Below, piece by piece: positions 1-7,582 of a stretch of DNA of 34,937 bases. The position numbers and the translations under genes are program-made. The first letter of the stretch is position 1. Each line of letters begins with the position of its first letter. The notes under the pieces were generated by a model, which did not search any database, was not told the DNA's origin, and saw nothing but the letters and a program-made list of their open reading frames with translations. The DNA is from Candidatus Palauibacter rhopaloidicola. GTDB taxonomy: Bacteria > Gemmatimonadota > Gemmatimonadetes > Palauibacterales > Palauibacteraceae. The stretch is taken from assembly GCA_026914155.1 (NCBI GenBank), contig JAPPGH010000036.1:1-34937 (forward strand). The letters run 5' to 3'.

Positions 1-66
1 AAACGCAGATCGCGCAGCCCTGATTGAACTTACGTGATTCCCTGCCGTGATACTGGCCTGTGGTAG

Positions 67-83
67 TCTGCCAAAATGGCAGA
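67..83. other. Short perfect inverted repeat downstream of dctM
   Basis: Seven-base arms TCTGCCA and TGGCAGA flank a three-base AAA loop. It lies 12 bases past the dctM stop, in the direction of dctM transcription. There is no T tract on either strand, so it is not a classical intrinsic terminator; it could be a 3' mRNA stabilising hairpin or chance. The rest of bases 1-95 shows nothing recognisable. Confidence 0.3.
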
Positions 84-95
84 TGAGAGGGTCCG

Positions 96-1379
96 CTACC
101 GGTAAAACAGCTCCACCAGGCTCATCGGCACGGCGGGCAGGTAGGTGACCATCACCAGGACTGCCAGGAGGACCGCCACAAAGTAGACGTTGACCTTGCT
201 GACGTCCCAGATGTCGGCCTTCGCCACCGAGCACGCGGTCACCAACACACTCGCGACCGGGGGCGTCTGCTGGCCGATCCCCAGGTTGAGGGTCACTACC
301 AGGCCGAAGTGCACCGGGTCGATGCCGGCCGCGTGCACCAGCGGCATCACCACGGGCACGACCAGAATGATGGCGGCGGCGGAGTGCAGGAAGAGACCGA
401 TTGCGAGGAAGAACACGTTCAGCAGCGCGAGGATGGCCCAGCGCGACTCGGTGATGCCGATGATGCTGTCCGCCACCCGCTGCGGCACCTGAGCCTCGGT
501 GAGGTAGTCGCCCAGCAGGGCCGAGGTGGCGACCAGCAGCATGACTACCGCAGTCTGCACGCCCCCGTCGAGGGCCGCGGAGCGGAGCGCGGCCAGGTCG
601 ATCTCCCGGTAGATGAGCCCGCCCACCACGAGCGCGGCCACCACCGCCAGCCCGGCCCCCTCCGTGGCAGTCACCCATCCCGTGAAGATCCCGCCCAGGA
701 TGATTACCGGAAGGAGCAGGGCCCAGCCGGCGTCGCGGAAGGTGGTCCACACCCGGCGCAGTTGGAAGGCGTGCTCGACCGGGAAGCCGTTCCGCAGCGC
801 GAGCAGGTACGCCACCGCCATCAGCAGGATGCCTCCGACGACGCCGGGGATGACGCCGGCCACGAACAACTCGACGATGGAGCTCTCCGACATCACCCCG
901 TAGATGATCATGGGGATGGAAGGCGGGATGATGACCGCGAGCGTCGCCGAGGAGGAGGTCACGGCGGCCGCGAAGGGCGTCGAGTAGCCACGCTTCTTCA
1001 TCGCCGGGATCAGGATCGACCCCAGCGCGGCCACGTCCGCCACGGCGGAGCCGGAGATCTCGGCGAAGAACAGCGAGGCCGAGATGGAGACCATCGCCAG
1101 CCCGCCGCGGATGGCGCCGAAGAGCGCCGAGGCGAAGGCGATCAGTCGGCGGGAGATGCCCGTCGCGTTCATGATCGCCCCGGCGAGGATGAAGAGCGGG
1201 ATGGCGATCAGCGGGAAGGAGGTGGCCCCTGTGAAGAGCACCAGACCGGCGTTGGGGATCGCCGCGGCTCCGGAGGTCACCACCATCGCGATCAGCGCGA
1301 TGACCCCAAGGGCGACCGCGATTGGCACGTTGATCGTCACCAGCGCGATCATCCCCAGGAACATCAGCAGCAGGGTCAC
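96..1379 (-). CDS. dctM: TRAP transporter large permease, DctM subunit
   Basis: A 427-residue, almost wholly hydrophobic inner-membrane protein of the DctM family, usual length for the family. DctM is the ion-coupled translocation subunit that pairs with DctQ and receives substrate from a periplasmic DctP protein. Visible hallmarks are the N-terminal hydrophobic repeats, the AEISGSAVADVAALGSILIP stretch near residue 105 and the conserved LGIGQQTPPVASVL segment near residue 370. The start is GTG at 1379, overlapping the dctQ stop by four bases (GTGA), which indicates translational coupling. The matching dctP is not adjacent but lies 5.6 kb upstream on the same strand. Substrate cannot be read from this subunit; the neighbouring glyoxylate-type aminotransferase hints at a small organic acid. 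Confidence 0.95.
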   Translation of the reverse strand: MTLLLMFLGMIALVTINVPIAVALGVIALIAMVVTSGAAAIPNAGLVLFTGATSFPLIAIPLFILAGAIMNATGISRRLIAFASALFGAIRGGLAMVSISASLFFAEISGSAVADVAALGSILIPAMKKRGYSTPFAAAVTSSSATLAVIIPPSIPMIIYGVMSESSIVELFVAGVIPGVVGGILLMAVAYLLALRNGFPVEHAFQLRRVWTTFRDAGWALLLPVIILGGIFTGWVTATEGAGLAVVAALVVGGLIYREIDLAALRSAALDGGVQTAVVMLLVATSALLGDYLTEAQVPQRVADSIIGITESRWAILALLNVFFLAIGLFLHSAAAIILVVPVVMPLVHAAGIDPVHFGLVVTLNLGIGQQTPPVASVLVTACSVAKADIWDVSKVNVYFVAVLLAVLVMVTYLPAVPMSLVELFYR

Positions 1380-2005
1380 GGGCCGCCCTCGCTCGGGGTT
1401 CCGGCTGCCGCCGGGCCGGTTCGCCCGCCGGTTCCCGCGCCCGGGCCTCCTCCGCCGTCTGCGTCCGCCGCCGGACCCGCCCCGCCGTCCGCGCCCGCGT
1501 CCCCATCCGCGTCCCCATCCACGTCCTCATCACCCCGCAGCATCTCCGGCAGGCTCAGCAGCTGCGCGATCACGAAGAGGACGCAGCCGATGGGGATGAC
1601 GGATTGGGTCAGCCGGGTGGGCACCCACGGCAGGCTCACCATGCCGGAGCCCTCCAGGATGACCAGCACCCGCCACCCCGCCCACGCCGCGATCAGGAAG
1701 AACGCAACCACCACCGCCTCCGCCGCGACCACGACCGGGATCCGCCACGGCCGCCGCAGTCGGCGCACCAGGTTGGGAAACCCGATGTGCGCCCGCTTCA
1801 GAGCCGCCAGCGCCGCCCCGTAGTACGTGAGCCAGGCCAGCAGGATGGACGCCACCTCGTCGTACCACACCAGCGCCGCCCCGAACTTGCGGAAGCCCAC
1901 GCCCATAACGACCACCAGGGCAAGGGCTGCCACCAGCACGAGCACGATCCCTTCCAGCAGGGACTCGAAGCGGGTGCGCAGCGTGGTCGTGGACAGGGTG
2001 GTCAC
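1376..2005 (-). CDS. dctQ: TRAP transporter small permease, DctQ subunit, with acidic low-complexity tail
   Basis: A 209-residue protein with four hydrophobic segments in the first 160 residues, as expected for DctQ, which scaffolds DctM. The WYDEVASILLAWLTYYGAALA stretch (residues about 43-63) is typical of the family. The start is GTG at 2005; no strong ribosome-binding site precedes it, which would fit an ancestral coupling to dctP. The oddity is the last 50 or so residues, a Gly/Ala/Asp-rich tail absent from ordinary DctQ proteins (about 160-175 residues). Part of it is encoded by a 12-base tandem repeat at 1499-1522. Tail function is unknown; it should lie on the cytoplasmic side if topology is standard. 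Confidence 0.92.
   Translation of the reverse strand: MTTLSTTTLRTRFESLLEGIVLVLVAALALVVVMGVGFRKFGAALVWYDEVASILLAWLTYYGAALAALKRAHIGFPNLVRRLRRPWRIPVVVAAEAVVVAFFLIAAWAGWRVLVILEGSGMVSLPWVPTRLTQSVIPIGCVLFVIAQLLSLPEMLRGDEDVDGDADGDAGADGGAGPAADADGGGGPGAGTGGRTGPAAAGTPSEGGP
1499..1522. repeat. 12-base tandem repeat inside dctQ tail
   Basis: Two copies of GTCCCCATCCGC/GTCCCCATCCAC (one mismatch) lie head to tail. On the coding strand they encode an Asp-Gly/Val-Asp-Ala type repeat. This suggests that the acidic tail grew by slippage or short duplications. Confidence 0.6.
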
Positions 2006-2314
2006 CGGGTGTTTTCCGGGAGGGTGGGTACGATCATCCCGGGAGGATCCGCGATCTTTCCTCGCCGGGCAAGTCGCCGGTGCCTCTCCGGGCGCCGGCT
2101 GGTCGGGCGGCAGGCTGACACGCCGAAGGTAAGGCGCAGGTCAGGCTCCTCCTTCAGCGCCACGAACGCCTTCAGTCACAGCCAGTAGAGCAGCGCATAA
2201 GCCAGCAACGCCAGCGACGAGAAGCCCCCTCCGTGACCGCAATCCCGGTTCTCGGCATGCGACTTCCTGGACATTACTCTCCGGTGTAGCCGGATTCACC
2301 AACGCCCCATCGCC
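2006..2314. other. 309-bp intergenic region between dctQ and the AbiEii-like gene
   Basis: This divergent gap should carry the present promoter of dctQM if the operon was split from dctP, but no convincing -35/-10 pair is visible. It contains one candidate 32-codon minus-strand reading frame (2176-2274). Otherwise no feature is recognised. Confidence 0.5.
2176..2274 (-). CDS. Possible 32-residue small hydrophobic protein
   Basis: An ATG at 2274 is preceded four bases upstream by GGAG (CCGGAGAGTAATG). It opens a 32-codon frame: a polar, His/Arg/Gly-containing N-terminus of about 17 residues, then a hydrophobic segment FSSLALLAYALLYWL that could cross the membrane once, ending at TGA (2176-2178). 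The plausible ribosome-binding site and transmembrane-like tail support it, but a frame this short can arise by chance in GC-rich DNA. In-frame sequence after the stop does not continue a recognisable protein. It could be a small membrane protein or a relic of a larger gene. Confidence 0.25.
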   Translation of the reverse strand: MSRKSHAENRDCGHGGGFSSLALLAYALLYWL

Positions 2315-3070
2315 ATGTTATCCGGGAGGCATCTCCTGTTTCAACCTCTGCTGGACACGCTCTCCCACCATCAGCGGCGCGTGCTCGCGGAGCTTGGGAC
2401 AACGCCGCGCGGGTTCGTCCTCCATGGCGGAACCGCGCTGGTGCTACGGTTGGCACATCGCAGACCGGACGAATTCAGCTTCCTGTCGGCGGAGCCGTTC
2501 GACCCCCATGGGCTCCTCGCCAGGATCCCATACCTGCGCGACGCCGAGGTGATCCGCCGTGCCTTGGATACGCTCACGTGTATCGTGGATCGCGGCGGAA
2601 TCGTGCGCGTCTCCTTCTCCGGCGGTGGGGTGCGGAGGCATGTGGAGGATCCGGAGTTCGCCGAGCCGCCCGGGATCATGGTCGCCTCCATGGCCGACCT
2701 GGCGGCCACCACGGTCCAGGCCGTCCAGAGCAGCTCGCGTGCGCAGGACTATCTCGATGTCGATGCGCTTCTCCGCCTGGGCGGCATCAGCCTGAGTGAA
2801 GCACTGGGTGCCGCAACCGCCGTGTACGGCGATCGGTTCAATCCGATGCCAACCCTGAAGGCGCTCACCTTCTTCGGCGGCGGCGATCTGCACAAGGTGC
2901 CCAAGTCGGTGCGCGAGCGGCTGGCTCGGGCGGTGGAAGGGGTCGATCCGGACAATATCCCGCGATTGGCGTCACGCCCCGGACTGCGGCCGGCCCGGGA
3001 GCCGCATGAGCCGTCCGCCGGAAGAATCGGGACTCCCCGGCCCCTCCCCGCCCGGAAGCGGCGCGGGTAG
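2315..3070 (+). CDS. AbiEii/AbiGii-type nucleotidyltransferase-like protein, probably degenerate
   Basis: A 251-residue soluble protein. Residues about 32-52 contain GGTALVLRLAHRRPDEFSFLS, which aligns by eye with the GGTAL...HRRSxDFDFFS nucleotide-binding motif of the AbiEii/AbiGii family (MNT fold). The family includes abortive-infection and type IV toxin-antitoxin toxins that transfer nucleotides. Here the acidic pair of the DFDFF motif reads EFSFL, so at least one metal-binding Asp is replaced by Ser. The C-terminal 35 residues are Pro/Arg-rich. No AbiEi-type antitoxin is adjacent; the flanks are a divergent TRAP permease and a SulP transporter. The ATG lacks a clear ribosome-binding site. 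It may be catalytically dead or repurposed; family assignment is fairly firm, function is not. Confidence 0.72.
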   Translation: MLSGRHLLFQPLLDTLSHHQRRVLAELGTTPRGFVLHGGTALVLRLAHRRPDEFSFLSAEPFDPHGLLARIPYLRDAEVIRRALDTLTCIVDRGGIVRVSFSGGGVRRHVEDPEFAEPPGIMVASMADLAATTVQAVQSSSRAQDYLDVDALLRLGGISLSEALGAATAVYGDRFNPMPTLKALTFFGGGDLHKVPKSVRERLARAVEGVDPDNIPRLASRPGLRPAREPHEPSAGRIGTPRPLPARKRRG

Positions 3071-3127
3071 ATTGCTCCGACGCCGGTTCCCGACCATGGG
3101 AACGGCGAACTCCCCGGGCATCAGACC

Positions 3128-5383
3128 GTGACGGCATCATCCCCAATTCGCAGTCTCGCGTCGGAGTTCTCCGCCGACATCCTGTCGCCAAAAGCGGTTC
3201 CGGCTCTGGCGGCCGGGTTCACTTCCGGTCTGGGCCTGGTCGCCGCCCAGGTCGCCTTCGGGAGCCTCATCTTCTCCGGGGCGCTGGCTCCGTACTCCTC
3301 GCAGGGCGTCGGTCTGGTGCTGTTCGGAAACTTCGCCGCCTGCCTGGTCATCGCTCTCGCAGGGGGGTTTCGCGGGGCGATATCGGGACTGTCTCCCGCG
3401 CTCGTGATCGTGATGGCGCTGATCGGCGCCACGATGCAGGCGGAGGGCGAAGCGCTGTTCGTGACCGCGGTGGCGGCGCTCGTGATCGGCGCGGTCTCGA
3501 CCGGCGTGTGCTTTCTCCTGATCGGGCGATACCGACTCGCCAATCTGGTCCGCTTCGTTCCCTACCCGGTCGCGGGCGGCTTCGTGACCGGAATCGGCCT
3601 CGCCGTGTGCCTGTCCGCCATGTCCATGATGGGGGCGGATCCGGACTGGCGCGCGATTCCGGCGCTCGTGCAGCCCTCGGAGCTTTGGAAGTGGAGTCCG
3701 GGCGCGGCGTTCGGGATCGTCCTGTATCTCGCGATGAAGCGTTGGGGCCACCCGCTCATCCTTCCCGCCAGTGTCGTAGTGGGCGTCGGCGGATTCCATG
3801 TCGTACTCGCGACGCTCGGCGTGTCCGGCGAGGAGGCCAGGGGGGCCGGCCTCCTGCTGACCAGCACCGCGCAAGGTGGCCTCTGGCCGTCGTTCGCGCC
3901 CCGCGACCTGGGTCAGGTCGACTGGGCGGCGATGGCCACGCAGCTGCCGACTCTGCTCGCGCTGGTGCTGGTCGCCCTCATCGTCGTGATCATGAACCTC
4001 GCCGGTCTCGAAATGGCCGCGAACGAGGATCTGGACTGGGACCGCGAGTTCAGCGCGGCGGGGCTCGCCAGCGTGGTGGCCGGTCTGGGTGGCGGCACCG
4101 CGGCGAGCATGATCGTGCCCGCGTCGCTCCGCAGCAAGCTGTTCGGAGCCGGCAGCCGCCTTACCGGCGTCGTCACCGCGCTCGTTATCGCGGCGGCCGT
4201 GTTCCTGGGCGGCGGGATGCTGGAACTGGTCCCCGTGCCGCTCGTGGGGGGCATGCTGTTTTTCGCCGGCGCCGGGATGCTGGACCAGGGGCTTGTGATG
4301 AGCCGTAAGAGGCTCCCCTGGTCGGAGTACGGGCTCATCGTGCTGATCGGCGCGGTCATCGTCGCCTTCGGGCTGCTCGAGGCCGTGGGCGCCGGAATGC
4401 TGGCCACGCTGATGTTCTTCACCGTTCGCCTGAGCCGCGTGGACCCGATCGAGTCGCGCTTCACCGCGCGCGAACGCAGCAGCACCCGGGCCCGGTCCGT
4501 CCCGGATCGCGCCATCCTGCTCGATGAAGGCGAGCGCGTGCTCGCGTACCGGCTGCGTGGCTACGTCTTCTTCGGAAGCGTCTATCCTCTGGCCGACCAG
4601 CTCAAGGAGTCCCTGAGCGGCGACCCGCGTCCCAACTGCCTGATACTGGACCTCGGCGATGTTTCCGGCTTCGACTACTCGGCGGTGAACGTCCTGGCCA
4701 GGTTCGTGCAGTCGGCGAATGCCGCAGGGGTACGGGTGGTCCTGAGCGAACCGTCGGCGCAGCTCAAAGCCGGTCTGGAGCGAAACCTCCCGGCATCGGA
4801 GTTCGCTGCGGTGCGGATCGAACCGAACGCGGACCGCGCGCTCGAATACTGTGAGGAGACCGTGATTGCGGCGTGGAAGGCCCACGCCAGCGCTGTCGAC
4901 GAGCGGCGCGCATCGCTGGTCAAGCGTGCCGCCGACGACCTCGAGCGCCATCTGGAGCGCCAGATTCACTTCGAGGAACTGATGGACGAGCTCCGCAGCT
5001 GGTTGAATCCGCGCCGGTACGCAGCCGGGGAGGCCCTCGCGGGCCCGGAGGTGCCGAGCGAAGGCCTGCAGTTGTTTACGTCCGGCCGGGCCTCCGCCCA
5101 CGATGCCGGGGGCCGGCGCTCCCGGCAGTACGGCCCCGGAGACGCGATCTGGCCGGTCGACCCGTCGGACGATGAGGCGCCCACGGTGACTGCGGACGGG
5201 TCCTGCGAGACGATGTTGCTGACGCCCCCCGCGCGGCACAGTATGGAGGAGCTTGAAGAGCGGCTCGCGCTCAAGCTGTATCGATACCTGCTGGCCGGGC
5301 GCTTCGAGGTCGGGGCGGGAAGCTCCCTGAGGGATGACGCCGGGCAATCGAGGTCCAGTTCCATGTCGGAATTCAGTTCATGA
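3128..5383 (+). CDS. SulP-family anion transporter with STAS and cNMP-binding-like C-terminal domains
   Basis: A 751-residue protein starting at GTG 3128. Residues about 20-440 form a polytopic SulP/SLC26 membrane domain; the FGSLIFSGALAPYSSQGVG region near residue 42 matches the conserved N-terminal part. Residues about 458-575 are a STAS domain with the DLGDVSGFDYSAVN motif near residues 508-521. Residues about 619-735 resemble a cyclic-nucleotide-binding fold (PGDAIWP matches the PGD motif), but the phosphate-binding cassette is not obvious. A Ser-rich tail follows. SulP proteins move sulfate, bicarbonate or carboxylates; the substrate here is unknown. The stop overlaps the next gene's ATG by four bases, so it is probably co-translated with the PQQ dehydrogenase. 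Confidence 0.88.
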   Translation: MTASSPIRSLASEFSADILSPKAVPALAAGFTSGLGLVAAQVAFGSLIFSGALAPYSSQGVGLVLFGNFAACLVIALAGGFRGAISGLSPALVIVMALIGATMQAEGEALFVTAVAALVIGAVSTGVCFLLIGRYRLANLVRFVPYPVAGGFVTGIGLAVCLSAMSMMGADPDWRAIPALVQPSELWKWSPGAAFGIVLYLAMKRWGHPLILPASVVVGVGGFHVVLATLGVSGEEARGAGLLLTSTAQGGLWPSFAPRDLGQVDWAAMATQLPTLLALVLVALIVVIMNLAGLEMAANEDLDWDREFSAAGLASVVAGLGGGTAASMIVPASLRSKLFGAGSRLTGVVTALVIAAAVFLGGGMLELVPVPLVGGMLFFAGAGMLDQGLVMSRKRLPWSEYGLIVLIGAVIVAFGLLEAVGAGMLATLMFFTVRLSRVDPIESRFTARERSSTRARSVPDRAILLDEGERVLAYRLRGYVFFGSVYPLADQLKESLSGDPRPNCLILDLGDVSGFDYSAVNVLARFVQSANAAGVRVVLSEPSAQLKAGLERNLPASEFAAVRIEPNADRALEYCEETVIAAWKAHASAVDERRASLVKRAADDLERHLERQIHFEELMDELRSWLNPRRYAAGEALAGPEVPSEGLQLFTSGRASAHDAGGRRSRQYGPGDAIWPVDPSDDEAPTVTADGSCETMLLTPPARHSMEELEERLALKLYRYLLAGRFEVGAGSSLRDDAGQSRSSSMSEFSS

Positions 5384-7335
5384 ATCGCCTGGCTGCCACC
5401 GCGGCCCTGTTGGCCACCGCCGTCGCATGCACCCGGGATCCGGGGGCCACGACCGGCTGGCCGTCTGTCGGCTCCGACCAGGCGCATACCAAGTACTCGG
5501 CGGCCGACGAGATCACGGCCGCCAACGTCGACGAACTGGAGATCGTCTGGAAGTGGGAGCCGAACGAGGAGCCCCTTGACGAGTACGGCACCCGGCCGGG
5601 CCCCTTCGAGGCAACCCCCGTCATGGTCGGCGACGTCCTCTACCTCTCCACCATGTACACTCGCGTGGCGGCCCTGGACGCCGGGACGGGGACGGAACTC
5701 TGGACGTTCGATCCGAAGGCTTACGAGGGCGGGCCCATCGGAGCGGGGCCGACCGGCTTCAAGCACCGGGGCGTCGCCTGGTGGAGCGACGGGGAGGACG
5801 CGCGAGTCTTCCTCAACAGCCGCGACCGGCTGTATGCGATCGACGCCGCGACCGGCGAGCTGGACGCGGACTTCGGCCAGGGCGGGAGCGTCGTGCTGAC
5901 CGAGGGGCATGGGCGCGAGGTCGGCCGCCACGAGTTCGACCAGACCTCGCCGCCGGTGGTGTTCGAGGACCTGGTGATCGTCGGGAGCCGCGTGCCCGAC
6001 GGGGTGCAGCGCGAGTTCGACCCGCCCGGCACGGTGCAGGCGTTCGACGCCCGCACGGGCGAGCGGCGCTGGGTGTTCTTCACCATTCCGCAATCGAGTG
6101 ACGACTTCGGCGCGGACACCTGGGAGGACGAGTCCTGGCGCTACACCGGCCACGCCAACGTGTGGGGGCTGATGTCGCTCGATACCGAGCGCGGGCTCCT
6201 CTATGTGCCGACGAGCACGCCAAGCAGCGACTACTGGGGCGGACGCCGAAAGGGTGCGAATCTGTTCGCCGAGTCGCTGGTGTGCCTCGATGCGCGCACG
6301 GGCGAGCGGTTGTGGCACTTCCAGGCCGTGCACCACGGCGTTTGGGACTACGACCTGGCCGCGGCGCCGAACCTGGTGACGATCATGGTGAACGGGCGCG
6401 AGATCGACGCAGTCGCGCAGGTCTCGAAGCATGGGTTCACCTTCGTGTTCGATCGGGTAACGGGTGAGCCCGTGTGGCCGATCGAGGAGCGTCCGGTAGA
6501 CACGGCGACGGATGTGCCGGGCGAGGTGTTGCACCCGACCCAGCCGTTCCCGACCCGGCCGCCGCCCTTCGCCAGGCAGGGTGTGTCACTTGACGACGCG
6601 AACGACCTGACACCGGAGATCCATGAGCTCGCGGTGGCCGAGATGCAGCGCTTCCGGATGGGTCCGCTCTTCACGGCGCCGAGCCTTCAGGGGACGCTTC
6701 AGCGCCCGGGCGCGAGCGGCGGCGCGAACTGGGGCGGGGCCGCGTTCGATCCCGAGACCGGCTTTCTCTACGTGCGCACGTCGGAGGAAGCCGACACCAA
6801 CCAGCTCTGCGAGGTTACGGGCAACGACCCGCGCGTCGACGTCCCGTACAGCAACAACTGCCCCCATGGCGCGACGCTCGTCATGTTCGAGGAGGCCGGT
6901 GGGCCGGGCGCGGCACAGGCGCCGGTGAGCGGGCTCGGCCCGATCCCGCTCACCAGGCCGCCCTGGGCGCACCTGGTGGCGATCGACCTCAACGCGGGGG
7001 AGATCGCGTGGAAGGCGCCGTTCGGGGAGGGGAGCGAGGAGATCCGTAGCCACCCGCTGCTTCGGGGCGTCGACTTGCCGGAGCGACTGGGCAGGCTCGG
7101 CAACTCCGGGCCGCTGGTGACCAGGGGAGGTTTGGTGTTTCTCGGTGGCGGAGCCCCGGCCTTGTATGCGTTCGACAAGGCCACGGGTGCCGAACTGTGG
7201 CGGGGCGCGACACCGCATCCGACCAACGCGAACCCGATGACCTACCGGACGCGGTCGGGGCGACAGTTCGTCGTCATCGCTACGGGGGGCGGCACGGACG
7301 CGGCGCTCGTCGCCTTCGCGCGACCCGGCCCGTGA
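5380..7335 (+). CDS. PQQ-dependent dehydrogenase (quinoprotein beta-propeller), putative lipoprotein
   Basis: A 651-residue quinoprotein. The N-terminus is a short hydrophobic signal ending in AVAC17, a plausible though imperfect lipobox, suggesting membrane anchoring with the enzyme in the periplasm. GWPSVGSDQAHTKYSAADEI (residues 27-46) is the typical first propeller strand. WDYDLAAAPNLV (residues about 324-335) and GGANWGGAAFDPETGFLYV (about 447-465) are characteristic of the PQQ glucose/alcohol dehydrogenase superfamily. Members oxidise sugars or alcohols and pass electrons to the quinone pool or cytochromes. There is no fused heme domain and no PQQ synthesis gene here. It overlaps the SulP gene by ATGA, suggesting coupled roles, such as oxidising a substrate to an acid that the transporter handles (inference). 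Confidence 0.92.
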   Translation: MNRLAATAALLATAVACTRDPGATTGWPSVGSDQAHTKYSAADEITAANVDELEIVWKWEPNEEPLDEYGTRPGPFEATPVMVGDVLYLSTMYTRVAALDAGTGTELWTFDPKAYEGGPIGAGPTGFKHRGVAWWSDGEDARVFLNSRDRLYAIDAATGELDADFGQGGSVVLTEGHGREVGRHEFDQTSPPVVFEDLVIVGSRVPDGVQREFDPPGTVQAFDARTGERRWVFFTIPQSSDDFGADTWEDESWRYTGHANVWGLMSLDTERGLLYVPTSTPSSDYWGGRRKGANLFAESLVCLDARTGERLWHFQAVHHGVWDYDLAAAPNLVTIMVNGREIDAVAQVSKHGFTFVFDRVTGEPVWPIEERPVDTATDVPGEVLHPTQPFPTRPPPFARQGVSLDDANDLTPEIHELAVAEMQRFRMGPLFTAPSLQGTLQRPGASGGANWGGAAFDPETGFLYVRTSEEADTNQLCEVTGNDPRVDVPYSNNCPHGATLVMFEEAGGPGAAQAPVSGLGPIPLTRPPWAHLVAIDLNAGEIAWKAPFGEGSEEIRSHPLLRGVDLPERLGRLGNSGPLVTRGGLVFLGGGAPALYAFDKATGAELWRGATPHPTNANPMTYRTRSGRQFVVIATGGGTDAALVAFARPGP

Positions 7336-7384
7336 GAATCGGAAGCCTCAGCCGCCCAGGGCCGGCAGCGTGATGAAGCCCGGA

Positions 7385-7582
7385 TCAGGACTCGCCGCGC
7401 TCTTGGGAGGAGGCTGACCAGGACGCGATCTCGGTGGCGGCGAGATACTCGTCGTGCTCGCGCGCAACGTCGATCCCGAGATCGTCATCGGGCAGGGACA
7501 CCATCCCGATGATCTTCAGCACCGGATGGTGCTCCGGATCCGACTCGCTACATCGCCAAGCCAATCTATCCGGTGCGCTCAC
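7385..7582 (-). CDS. Small protein resembling the C-terminal part of a type II antitoxin, possible remnant
   Basis: A 65-codon frame starts at GTG 7582 and overlaps the dctP stop as GTGA. Residues about 18-50 (HPVLKIIGMVSLPDDDL, then a HDEYLAA stretch) resemble the linker and tail of VapB/CopG-like antitoxins (pattern DDP..xIVGMG...DV...HDxYLA). The ribbon-helix-helix DNA-binding N-terminus that should precede it is absent, and no PIN-domain toxin follows. It is therefore either a real small protein coupled to dctP or a decayed antitoxin fragment at the edge of a putative insertion. The similarity is by eye and weak. The rest of 7336-7578 shows no further feature. Confidence 0.35.
   Translation of the reverse strand: MSAPDRLAWRCSESDPEHHPVLKIIGMVSLPDDDLGIDVAREHDEYLAATEIASWSASSQERGES

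Noticed and set aside
3137..5347. A 736-codon open frame on the minus strand opposite the SulP gene
   Set aside because: Its translation is Arg/His/Glu-rich with no family pattern, while the plus strand encodes a clear SulP transporter; a GC-rich antisense shadow.
7346..7384. A short minus-strand stretch reading DPGFITLPALGG before a stop, considered as a toxin or enzyme C-terminus
   Set aside because: Too short and without a recognisable upstream frame; could be chance.
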